A stretch of DNA of 64,000 nt from Lyophyllum atratum (taxonomy: Eukaryota > Basidiomycota > Agaricomycetes > Agaricales > Lyophyllaceae). The notes under the pieces are model-generated. The model was not told where the DNA came from. It ran no database searches and saw only the letters and a list, made by a program, of their open reading frames with translations. The DNA is taken from positions 310,001-374,000 of the forward strand of contig JACGCN010000023.1 of assembly GCA_014905825.1 (NCBI GenBank), given 5' to 3'. This document shows, piece after piece, positions 21,188 to 32,521 of this stretch (position 1 is the first letter of the stretch; every line of letters begins with the position of its first letter). A program made the position numbers and the translations under genes.

Positions 21188-21962
21188 GATGGTCTTCAAG
21201 CAAGCTAGGGTAGAGAAAATTCCAACTTATTGATATTAAACGCAGTCCATTATCTGCGGAGGCGTGACTAGAATCATGTTATGGGAACTGCGCACCTTGT
21301 CTCCAACGTATCCCGACGACACGTCAGAACCGTAACGGCTTGACAATGACACCGAACACAAAGTCACGCGTGCCTGCCATGGGCAAGTCACGAGTAATTG
21401 TTTGGTCCAGTGTACGCGATTGGTACGCGATCTAATCAGCGAGCGTGCCTGAACTTCACTCAAGCAGACCATGGCGCACGCTGAGTCGTGAATGGGGTGC
21501 TTTAGGAACACTGCGCTTCATATCGATTTTAGGATGGATCTTCTTAATTTTTCATTAATGAACGGTACATTCTTTCTACGTCACAATATTGAAAGTCAAG
21601 TTGAAAGTTGCATGATTGGCAGTAGACGGAACACGGACAATGTAGTCTGCGAGGTTGAAGGTACACTCAAGAATATGGCATGGCTATAACTTAATCATGC
21701 AAGGGAGCGGAAAGAGTTGGAAGTTGGATATGCTTTGCTACAAATACACTGGCCTTTATGTCTACAGACTACAATAGTACCACCGATGGAATAAGTTGAG
21801 TGCGTCACACACTTGCGCAGGGCAGCACCAGCTTCGACATAGTGCTTGTATGATATTCGTACTTGGAACCTGAAGCATCAAGATAGATCCTTGAGCGATT
21901 GTTATGGTCTTATCTAAGATGTAAGAGTGAAAATCTGCGTTTCTGAGCATCTTGGAGATGAG
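21188..21962. other. Intergenic, no gene seen
   Basis: This lies between the F-box gene start and the 3' end of the DUF6533 gene. No domain, repeat or RNA was recognised. Confidence 0.5.
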
Positions 21963-23576
21963 TTACCTCGTACTGGACAGGATCTGCTGTGAAATTATGA
22001 TCTGGAGCTCCACTTCTTCCCTTCTATGTTCATGATTCCCCAGAAACTGCTGAGCAGTCTCCTCTCTGCCGGCCCTCCTCAAGGAGAGAAATAGTCTGTT
22101 AATCATTATGGCTGTGAAGCTGAATCGAAGGATTAGCAACCAAGACTGAACAAATTGTCGTGAACGACGCGTACATCAAGTCCGGTCTATGGAGACTAGG
22201 GTGAGTGTTAAAAATCTCTTAGTCAACATGGCACTTACGCAGCATTAATGAGTTTCAAGCTATCCTAAAGACATGTTCTGAGGGAGGTTCTCGAGGTTGT
22301 TAATATGAAGTGCTTACCCGAGCAACTTTCCCAAAAATAACCCAGATGAGTGTAGAGGAGAAGATCGCCATAAAGTACATGATCCCGTCACGCTGTATGA
22401 CCCTTAGCCAACGCTTGGTTGGATGTGCTCGAGCAGCCCTTATCGTCGTGATTATCGTAACGATGAAGACAAAAGCGTCAAAGCTGAGCGCGAGTGAGAG
22501 GTACACGGTATCGAGCGTCCCGCTGGCATAACTGTGAGCGATAAACATGTAAAAAACCACGGTCCACGAACACATTTCCTGATGGTAGCAGGCCACAGAC
22601 TACTGGAATTAGCGGCGACGCATACTTTCAGGGGATCAACTTACGTTGGAATGCGTTATCGTCAATAAGACCTGGAACCGGGATTTGTTTCCCTAGGTAT
22701 TGTTCTACGGAAATATCAAAGAGAAACTTCGAATGCAGAAAGTAATTCCACGGACCAGCTGTCCCTCCCCTAGACATAATGTACAGCGAAAGCCCGATTT
22801 GCGCCACGATGTGAATGACAGAAATTACAGCTAGAAATTTACTCTTGCGGGTAAGGACGTAAACGCTACAAATACAGTCAGCGGTTACTCCACGATTTTG
22901 AATGCATATGCGAACCGTAAAGCGAGGAACACTTCAGCGATGGTGAACATCAACACCGTATAGACAAACTCGGTAATAGCATAGTTATTGCATCTGATGC
23001 AAAGCGTGAGGGTAGAATCTACAAGCGGGGACAAAGGAAAACGCACATCTGTTATGTGGATGTAAGAACACATATGCTAGTGCGATGATAATACTTACTG
23101 AGAATGTCCACGATGGTAAGAAGTAGGCTAGAACGACTTCGTTAATCATGCCTGATCTATGAGGGTGATACATACATAGGAGGATTATAGTTGAGAAGAT
23201 AAGGCTGACGTATCGATTCTGTCTAGATGATCAGCGAGGACTAGGTGGGACTCGGCAGTGAAATTCGAACCAGGAGGAATAGAACAGAGGCTATGCATAT
23301 GTATGAGTCGTAATCTATCCAGAGCTAAAATAACCTACCCAGTGACTGTCCGGTCTTCCACGAGAACTCCACCTACAGCTTTTGTATTCGTCAAATCTTC
23401 AAAGTCCCATCTAATGCTCGACTCACCTCTGCAGGCAAAGTGATGAGATAATCATACACCAGGAGCGCATAAGCCGCTGCGTAATACCTCTGTATGAGTA
23501 GCCCATCAATCCCGAGGTTGTCCTGGATAGCGATAAATAAGAACCTTGACCGCCAGACTGCAAAGTAATTCAGCAC
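21963..23576 (-). CDS. DUF6533-type multi-pass membrane protein
   Basis: The N-terminal part carries the family signature YYAAAYALLVYDYLITLPAE (about 23420-23480). It is followed by several membrane segments in separate exons: FLPSWTFSVSIIIALAYVF near 23080, the segment around VLMFTIAEVFLALRFAYAF near 22930, and FDAFVFIVTIITTIRAARAHP near 22430. The C-terminal cytoplasmic tail reads MINRLFLSLRRAG, QFLGNHEHRREEVELQ, to a stop at 21963. This is a large lineage-specific family of predicted seven-helix proteins in Agaricomycetes, possibly receptor-like; its function is unknown. Exons are short and many, so borders are approximate and the first codon is not settled. Two relatives lie at 46.6 kb and 56.1 kb. 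Confidence 0.7.
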
Positions 23577-25475
23577 GACAGTAATTCCACCAAGTCAAGC
23601 GTCAAAGACCCACATGTCGGAAAACTTTTGTATGTCCACGCTTGGAACACTCATCGTAGCCCTGCAGATGTTTGGTAGAACGAAGGGAGAGCGAAGAGAA
23701 AATAAGACGTGAAATGATTCCTCGCTCAGCTACTAATAACCTCGTCTCGGAGGTTCCATCACACATCAGGCAGTCATAGGCTCGGACTAGAGACCATATC
23801 ATTGACATGATAATCAGGCAGTGAGGCACTCCTGAATGACCGGCGACCGCGCGGAACAATTGCGTTTCATCGTGTGAGTACTACATAAGCTCCGTATATA
23901 CGGGACCTTGAATGGGAGAGACCTTGAATGGGAGAAACCAGATGATACGCAACGGCTGCACTCTACTGATTTGAATGAGCCTAGTGCTAAGCAGTGCTAT
24001 AGCTAAGCATCCGAGTCCAATTAACACATAAGACGTGGACTCACTTCAGAGTCCATAACCCTTCATAGCCGTCATACCCAGTGAAGTTCCCGGGTATTAT
24101 TACAAGGAAGGTTCTTCATCGCCTTGAGCCCTAAGTCTATCATGATGATCAAGATAATTGTGAATAGAACATTTGAACGTGGCCGTGGCAGGTGCCAGGA
24201 GGTCGAGTCGATCGGTGATCACGACCAGTAGTCTCTTCACAGATTCGAAGACACCGTTGTTCCATCGAAATCTTTTGGTGTAAAAGGGAGTCGGAGCCAG
24301 CAGTTGTCCGTTGGACCTACGAGGAACATGAAGGAGCGTGAAAAGAAACTGCCGCAATCAAGCCGCAATGGTCCAACAGGCTTCGGCGGCGGCCCCCTCG
24401 GCCCGGGCTCGAGGACCTTGATAGTGACCTATTTTCCATCCACCGCAACATTCTACATCTCGAGACACACATAACGGCTGGATTCAAGCAAGTCTTAGCT
24501 AGGTCCTTATGAAACAAGTGGTAGTTTACAGTAATTTACAGCCCTCAACGGCGCTTTGAATTTGGGCTATAATAAACAATGCGTTCTCGCATATCCCTCA
24601 TAAGAGGCCTTCAAGTCGTAATATGCCATTCTAGGATTTACGAATATCGTGATATTTGACGACTTTCTGATGAAAGTCCAAATAGTTTCCAAGTGAATCT
24701 AAACATAAACCTCAGCGAACCAAGATGGGAAGATAGCTCGCAGCAGCCAACTTTTCGTCCAATGCAAGGCATCGAATGGACTGAATAATCTTGAGTACTG
24801 GCTGACTCGCGTATGTGGTTTCATTCGTAGAAGACGGTTGGCGGGGCGAGCTAGATTTTCGCCATGTCTTTTCGAAGGAGCAGAAAATCACTCGCATCCC
24901 AACTATCCCATACTTGATGGTCGGCATTGCCAGACTTACGCTACTTCGGATACAAGGCATGCTTACTGTAGGAAACTCTGTGCATCAATGCAAGCGCTCG
25001 CGGCGACTTTCATGGTAACCTCGTCTAGGGTTTCCTTGAGCCTAAATACGATCGTTGATCATGATTGTTAGCCGGCAGAATGGTGGTCATAGGACGGCTG
25101 GGTCTGATGGTGGAAGCTGGTGGAAGAGGGAGGCAATCAGTTCCGTGATCGCTGCTCCCGGACCAACTCCCTGCAATGATTCATGGGGGAATGACAGTCG
25201 CGGATTTACAGGGTTAAGATACACTCCTGTTATTCTGTTTCGTGAGGATTCGTACTCGCGGAATTCCCGTACCCCTGTACCCAGACCTGCAGCTCGATTA
25301 CACCGCAGGCGTCCAGCCCTTAACGGATATAGATTTTGGCGGTCGGAGTCAGGGAACGAAAGTACACACTGGGCCGTTCACAGGATGTACCCCTTGGATC
25401 GCCGAGCATGGTCTCCCCGTCCCCAAGTGCCTTGCAGCCATTTCTAAATCTTTGCCCTCCGAACATGGCGCATGA
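23577..25475. other. Intergenic, with a small amidase fragment
   Basis: I see no gene in this 1.9-kb stretch. Near its right end, at about 25280-25320, lies a short plus-strand piece of an amidase gene, described separately. A run of about 40 bases at 23906-23940 contains a short tandem repeat of CTTGAATGGGAGA. Confidence 0.5.
25280..25330 (+). pseudogene. Short fragment of an amidase gene
   Basis: It reads LQLDYTAGVQP, matching the start of the last exon of the amidase gene at 49-51 kb (PQLDYTAGVLP). At DNA level the stretch GCAGCTCGATTA is identical, and most of the next 20 bases agree. Nothing else of the gene is recognisable nearby, so this is a tiny relic, perhaps from an old duplication or transposon capture. 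Confidence 0.5.
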
Positions 25476-27662
25476 CTACTGCACAACAGGTTTCGTCGTG
25501 TCCTCCAAAACATTTCTCACCCCCTGCTTCCATACACCTATTTCTTTCTCTAGCGCAACGACACCGTCTCTAACCTCCTTACCAACCTGGCCCCCTTCAT
25601 TCTTCGTCCCGAAACCGACAAGCAGCTCGTTCCTAGCCCGCAACATCGTCTCATACGCCATCTTCAGCCGCGCTGGGCCAGACGGCGGGTACAGAAGTGC
25701 AGCTTCGGCAGGTGAGGATGCCTGTCGCGGCGCAGGCTCGTCGACGGCGAGGAGTTTGCCAAGTTCTGCGAGCGTTATGGCGCGGACGGGGTGGCCGTAG
25801 TGGAGGATGGATGACAAGCCTGTATTCGATCGTGTCGTTGCTCGGATCGCGTCATCTAGAGAATCTTGAGTGAGGGGGGAGGGGAGGGATTCGATGAGGA
25901 GAGACTGGTGTAGGCGTGTTAGAGCAAGCAGAGGATGCGAGGAGGGTGTCAGTCCGGAAGAGGTTAGGATTGGGATGAGATTGGTCGTCAATTGTTTTGA
26001 TTTCGCAGGATCTGCAGAAATGGCTCAGCGTGACTAGGAGGGAGAAAAAAAGTACAGCTATTAACCTTTGAATTGGAGTGCTGTTGCCTTGTCAAGGGCT
26101 TCCTGGCCAACACGCACAGCATCGAGAATTGCATCAGTGTTTTTCACAACAGTTCCACACTTTACGCAGCGACATAGGCTGCTCTCTGAACAGAAAGCGT
26201 CAGCTCACTACATGATCAATCATGATAGGAGGCCAAGAACCTTCGGTGGGAGTCGGGCTTGTGCCCCCACACGTTTTGGGACAGAAGACAGATTCTCGAG
26301 GATCAACCTCGAGAGCGCTGGAACACAGTTGACAACGGCATTCAAAGTTGTAGGTTTCACGCAAAGAGCTCTGCCGTAGATGCTTCGGAAGGGTTGTATC
26401 TACGTATGAGGTCAAGATCTGGGCAATCAATATCAGTGATTCCCTCAGCGGTGATGAGCATGAATGTAATCACCTCCTCCTCCGGCCCAATGTTGCGCAA
26501 TGCTATGACTTGCATCAAAGGCTCCTGGATCGACGGCACGTTAGAGGTCCGAGGGAATACTACGACGGCGTTGGGCTCGCAGGAATGGTTTATAAGAGCT
26601 ATTATTGGAGACACTGAAGCCCCGATGGGAGTTAAGGTCGGTGTTGTGACGGAAAATGTGTTCGTGATGAACTATGTGGGCGGTGTTAGAAGGTAAGATG
26701 AGCAAGAAAGATGGACACAAACACGGGATATAAGGTCTACCAGGTCTCTCGGCGAATTGAATCCGAATTGGCTAAGTTGTTCAGGAGAGGATATGCCGAG
26801 GTAGCGCACAAGGGCATGTGAAAGGTGGGTGTGTAATTCGAATGAGGAAGATTGAAGAGATGCTCTATCTGTGCACAAGATGAGCAACCTGCGCCATAAT
26901 CATTGTATTCTCCGCTCACGCGACTGCATCTCATCAATTTCTCTCGCCTTCCATTCTGCAGCATAAGTTTGATGCCGAACAGGTCAATAGATGAAAGACC
27001 GACCCAAGTACTGTCAAGACCTTTCTTCTCGCGACTCCACATAAGACGGCCTAAACATCTGACGGCATCGCTGGGCAATGACAGGTCAGGAGAAGGGGCG
27101 GCTTTTGCCCATTCTTGTATTGCTGTGCATTCGCGCTTGTGAAGTGCCCAATCTTTATTTTGACATTGCTGGAGTCAAAGGTAAATTTAGCGATGATGCC
27201 AATGAATTTGGAGATTGAAGGCACGTACAGCATCACAGTACCAAATCGTCCGACAAGCGGGACACCTTTTCAGACCGTGGTCTTGAGGTGGACCAAAGCA
27301 ATTCGAACAATAAGCATCTAGATATGGGTTCGATAACACAGCGATGTGCGGCTTCAAGGCCAGCAAGGTGTCGCCTGATTTCGTTGTTATCGCTGGGCAT
27401 CATCACTACAATCGAAGACGGACATACCAGCTTTGTAGTGCGACTTGCTCCACAATCCTCTACCACTGTCGTTTGACGCGCGAATATCTATTGTAGATGG
27501 CAAAGAATATATCGTTTGAAGGTTGAGACTTCTCGCATTTTGGCCTTCATCAGATGGGGAAAGAGGCGTGCTTGAGGATGACTGAGGACTCAAACTCGAC
27601 TTCACATATGACTTAGATTCCTTCGATTGTCGCGACGCTCGAAGATTTGTGAAAGATGACAT
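25476..27662 (-). CDS. SMYD-type protein lysine methyltransferase (MYND-SET)
   Basis: Exon 1 (27428-27662) starts MSSFTNLRASRQ. After an intron ending at 27375 the protein continues GDTLLALKPHIAVLSNPYLD. A MYND zinc finger follows: CSNC, CPAC, WYC and CQNKDWALHKREC. The SET part carries the hallmark INHSCEPNAVVVFP near 26580 and the post-SET cysteines FECRCQLC near 26345, then CVKCGTVV. The C-terminal half (26010-25476) is mainly helical, as in the TPR-like domain of SMYD proteins, and ends DTTKPVVQ. The split SET domain with an inserted MYND finger is the SMYD layout. These enzymes use S-adenosylmethionine to methylate lysines on histones or other proteins; the substrate here is unknown. Middle intron borders are approximate. 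The divergent GT61 gene starts 230 bases upstream, so the two may share a promoter region. Confidence 0.85.
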
Positions 27663-27894
27663 CCAAGCGGCGCGGTGGTCGCGACGACGGACGAGAGGAA
27701 GGTATTGGTACTTGCTTGGTCCAGCTTGTCAAGAACACCAGAAAGCAACACGGCGAAGCACTCACTGACACATGGCAGTTTCCCATCCTTGTCAACGTCA
27801 TCTGTCAAGTCAATTTCGGCGTTCTATTCAAGTTCGTAAAGTGAGCCTCGTTTTCATTTTACGGGCAGCGTCGGTCGGGGTGAAAATTCCACCA

Positions 27895-29861
27895 ATGCGC
27901 CGCAATCTCCCCTACTTCGTCGTGCTCGGCCTCTTGCTCATCGGTCTTTATCATCTTAGCACCAGCACAGGCCTTGTAGGGACCAAGAGGAGCCCGGGAT
28001 CAGCGAACGGGAACATCCATGATGCCTCACCTCCAAAGCAACTACATAAGGACATAACGTTAACCTCAATTGAGACGACAATACCTGGTGGCGAGGTGGT
28101 CAACGGCTTTAGCCTCCTCGATAGGCTATACCTTAGAAAGGGCACGTTCTACATTGTTACCTCAGATGTCTCAACTTCTCCTTCGAGAAACAATATGATT
28201 GCGCGCCCGTTGGATATGGGGGCCGGGCATGACCTGGAACCCACGGACAAAGTATGATTTCGGGTTGTGCTCCTGGGCTGATGATTTTGACTCGAGGCTT
28301 ACATTCTCACCTGGCAGGAATTACGATTCATCACGCCTGCTGAGGCAAAAGAGCTGCTCGGCGGCAGGGCACTGGTTGTCGAGGGATTTTCTTTGATTCT
28401 ATACGACACTGGGCAATTCATGAACGTATGTCCTCAGCCTTCAAACACTGTGGCCGCTAACTGATGCCCCCAAGCACTTCTACCATTGGTGGGGCGAGAT
28501 TATATTTGGAGCATGGCGTGTGTATTCTGCGCTCCCGGGTTACTTGAAGGAAAAGACTGTCCCGCCATTCCCGTCTCGTGTCTTGCTACCGGTAAGAGCC
28601 TGATTGGACGCATTTCGGAATTGGACTCAATACTTCAGGTCAGCACGTCTATGGCAACGAATGGAGGGATATTCCGGGAATTAACGCGCGTCTTATGAGA
28701 GCCACTTTCCCTTCGACTAGCATCGAAAAATTCGACTACTGGGACGACTTGGCCGTTCTTGATAAGACAGTAGTGTTTGAGCGCGCAATGATAATATCTC
28801 GTGAAGCGGCTCACTCTCAGTACGGCCAAGTGTCTATACTCTCCAACTCATCGTTCCTGACATCTACTGTGTTTAGTCACCTGTATGGCTCGTGGTATAA
28901 AATGATATCCTCGACTATGTCTGTCAATGTCTCCAGCACCTTCTGGGAACCCATCAGACGAACTGCGATACAGAATGTCCTTGGCTATCTCCCTCACGTC
29001 GACAAACGCGGCGTTGTCGTGGCCCCTCCTTCGGCCGCCTCGGATCTGCCATCAGTCACCTATATAGTGAGGCAAGGCGGAGGTCGGCGACTAGCAGAAC
29101 CTGACCATGAGGATTTGGTCAAAGCGCTGAGAGAATTGGAGTGGGGTGGTATTTGCCAGGTAAATGTTGTCCAAATGGAGAAGATGACTTTGGAACAGCA
29201 GATAGAAGTCATGGCAAGGTCTACGGTCCGTTTTTGCCCTTATATACGTCCAGGCTCATCTCGATCATCAATTATTGGACCTGATAGATTCTGGTTGGTG
29301 TTCATGGTAATGGCTTAACAGTAAGCTTCCGTCGTGTTTACCATTCCTTCACGGGCTAACTTCTTTCTTACAGCATCAACTATGGATGCCCCCTTCGCCA
29401 CGATCAACCATCATCGAAATCTTTGCACCCGGTGGCCAGTCCTTGAGATGCTGACACGATATCTCTCTTATTCAATCTGTCGTCTTTAGGTTACCTATAT
29501 GATTACGAAATACTTGCGAGGAACCTGGCCCGCAAGGTGCGTGTTCTAAATATCGACATCTCCCGTCCCAGCTGAAATCTATAAAGCATTACGCTGTATG
29601 GAACGATACGCTCATCACATCTCCGAAGGGAAAAGATTTCGATGTATGTACATTTACTTTCTCCTCATCGCACACCTGACCCTCTGGGCTCTAGGGAGTT
29701 AATTACTCCGATGACTTCCATGGACGCGAGTTGTCCCACCACTTTTTCGCATCTTACATGTCTGAACTCCCTCAATGCTTCAAGTGTCCATTCCGGTGCA
29801 TGGACCGACCGTCGCACAGGTTATCCGAGAACGCCTGATCGGGTCGATACCGAAAGAATGA
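27895..29861 (+). CDS. GT61-family glycosyltransferase, type II membrane protein
   Basis: Exons: 27895-28251, 28318-28425, 28475-28591, 28644-28819, 28877-29225, 29288-29320, 29374-29431, 29490-29536, 29587-29643 and a last exon from 29695. The N-terminus has one membrane anchor (YFVVLGLLLIGLYHL), typical of a Golgi type II enzyme. DUF563/GT61 motifs are HFYHWWGEIIFGAWRVYSAL, VGVHGNGLTHQLWMPPSPRS and IIEIFAPG. GT61 includes xylosyl- and GlcNAc-transferases; fungal members decorate capsule or cell-wall glycans, but the specificity here is unknown. The last exon read straight through stops at 29838 in another frame. The expected family tail (IPVHGPTVAQVIRERL) lies at 29795-29861, off by one, so either a further intron or a frameshift disturbs the C-terminus. 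An inverted paralogue lies at 52.1-54.2 kb. Confidence 0.8.
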
Positions 29862-30132
29862 TTTTGCAAGTGGTGTTTCGTATGATAACGGCTTTCTACT
29901 AAATGCTTTCATGGTTTCTTGGGATGGACCTGTCGTAGGGCATCGTTTCTTGTAGAAATATTTTGTAACAACCATCTGCGCTATCTCCTGCAGGATTCAT
30001 CGAACATTATTTACATAAATATATAAGTAAAAACAGGTATACGACATGTAATGACTGAGTATTGGGTATGAAAGTAGGGATACATTATAAGCACGTATGG
30101 ATAGGTCATCGGGTGACTAGAAGTGAGTGGAA

Positions 30133-32310
30133 TCATAGGTATTGTGGGATGGGACTTGAACTTAGCGGACAGGAGAGTTTTCGACGGGGGTCGAGCTCGA
30201 GGTTAAAACCGGGGATTCCATAGGGCGATGAACAGGGATTGTTCAATATCACCTCCACCACGGTCTGCGTTGCAAGACCGCCCATCGTTGTCGCGTTCGG
30301 TGATGACCTTACTGTATTATCCATGACAGCATGGATCTGCGCTTCCGCGTCGAACTTTGCCAATGCTGCAACGTTACTGCGAACTCCTCGCCCGTCCCAG
30401 ATACACCGGATATCGCTGCCCTTGATGATTTGGACAAGACGACCCCCTTCAAGGTGACGAACTTCGATGAAGCAGCTGTTGAACACCAATATATAAGGGT
30501 AATGGATCGCAACACGCTCGGCGATTCCCTCCCATTCAACAATGGTGGGTTGAGTTCCTTGAATGTCCATGTACATGCCAAAATCTGTGCAGAGAATGAA
30601 ATTAGTCCATACTATGTAGCCACCTGATGGGATTTTACCATCATAACACACGAGAAACTCGTCCTGCTTTGATGCAACGAGACACACTGGCCGACTTAGG
30701 CCCAGTCGGTGCTCTAGGTTTGGCTGTATATGGTTATATAGAGGTATGGTCATGAGCCCTATACTGGAACAGAAGGGAGACTTCAGAATTGCGTAGTTTC
30801 GGGCACCCAGCACTCACTCCGATAAGTCATGGTCAGTGATTCCAATCCCGCCATGCGCGAAAAGGATTGCGATCCGCGTATTCAGGGCGATGATATCAAT
30901 TGCTTCGTCTGGTAGGAAAAGTTTTCGATAGCGACGAAACCAGGGTTTCTTCAGAAGACGTCTAGATCGCATCGTGAGATGCCACATTTCGTTGTCTTCA
31001 TCGATCTCAGGTAAGAACACTTGAAGGATGCTGTGTGGCTGAGATATCATGAGGTTGGGAGCTGAACAGCGTAAAGAAATATGGCATACCCCGTCTTTAC
31101 ATGTATAAACGATGAATGTCCGTCCACCACCCAGATTAAGCACACTGAAGAACATGATATTTTTGTGCGGAGCTTCCAACTGATTGGAGGTGATAAGCGC
31201 CCTGTCCAAGGTTCTCGAGGGAGCGAGATCCTCGATGCGATATGCGTAGAGTGACTGCCAGTCCGATGATCAGGAAGTCTTGCTGTCACAATAAATAGTA
31301 GAATATACCCACTTTGTCCGCTAGAACAAGACATATCTCAGAGTCTTCCACCACTCCCAACTTTGTTACCACCTTCAAATCAAGAACACGACGCATAACT
31401 GTTAATATGAGACTTGAGTATCCATGTTACTTCGCGCTAGGGTGTACACTTACAGCTTCCGACATTCTTGTATCCAATCCAAACACCCTCCTCACAACCC
31501 ACGGCCACAAAATGACGGCCATCCCAAGTAGCTAATAATCAGCTTTAGATGAGGGCCAGCCTTCGTCACAAACTCACTCACCCAACGGCACAGAGCACGT
31601 CACCTTGCCTGCGAGGGTCCGATCTCTATCGTAGTAATAGTAAGACTTATCAATGGTTATCGCTGCTGGTATAAACAACGTGTCAGGAGTCAAAGGCTTC
31701 ATCTTGAAGAATTTCTTTGACATTTGGTTGATTGACTGGCGATAAGCCTTCAGATTCTCCCACTTCAACTTCCAATCGTTGCGGGCAGCGATAGAGTCGG
31801 CATAGAGCATGAGTTGGTGAGGGCGCTTACCATCACAGCGGAATGTGAGGGAATACATATCGTTAGTATGCGGAGAACCTTCAAGCACATGAGCGTCCGG
31901 GAAGAATTTACGAGGCAGTTTAGTCGGCGTATCAGTAGAACTGGCTAGAGTGACGAGATCAAGAGGAATAGGCTTTAGAAACAGTGGTTAATCAGTATAT
32001 TTACCATGAGCCGACTCGGAAAGATAGCAGTGCCGACGCACCCTCCCAAAAGGATTGTATAAATTATCGTCACTACCTGTCTGAAGCTTCTGAGCGACCA
32101 ACACTGAGAAAATGTATCAATACAATGGCCGAAGAATCTTGATATCCTCTGCGACTTACTGTAATGACGAGAGAGGACGACGACAAGGTCGCTTCGGCCC
32201 GTCCATTCAAGTCCGCTACCAGGTATATGGAATAACTTGGAGAAATGGAGTAAGGATCGGTTGCCGGGAACACTGTGAGGCTCCTCCTCCTGTTGAGAAT
32301 ATCTGAGTCA
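30133..32310 (-). CDS. PH-CNH domain protein, related to Rho1 GEFs but lacking the DH domain
   Basis: The C-terminal part is a citron homology (CNH) domain: LVASKQDEFLVCYDG, DFGMYMDIQG, IVEWEGIAERVAIHYPYILVF, then FIEVRHLEGGRLVQIIKGSD. It follows RKLFLPDEAIDIIALNTRI and the N-terminal CNH blades. Upstream, PIPLDLVTLASSTD, YSLTFRC and HQLMLYADSIAARNDWKLKW read as the second half of a PH domain. Fungal Rom/Rgf-type Rho GEFs have DH-PH-CNH. I find no DH domain here, nor in the sister gene at 34.9-37.1 kb. Without DH it should not exchange nucleotide itself; binding of Rho GTPases or phosphoinositides is inference. The first exon of the PH domain (near 32220, SDLVVVLSRHY) is recognisable, but the start codon is not, and the 5' end may be damaged. 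Confidence 0.65.
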
Positions 32311-32521
32311 GTTCTGTCGTTGCAAGAGTGTAGAGTTCCAAGAAGCGCACGAATCCTCCCGACCTGGGAGCAAGGCTGCTGGAGTCCTCGACGTTCGAAG
32401 TACATGTAGGCAACAATTCCTGCACCAATCGGCTGGGCGTGACAGTGTTAGTTTTATCAGCTTTCGTGGCCTGAGCGATGGTACTCCTAAAGCCTATACT
32501 CGTGAGTTATGTGATACAGCT

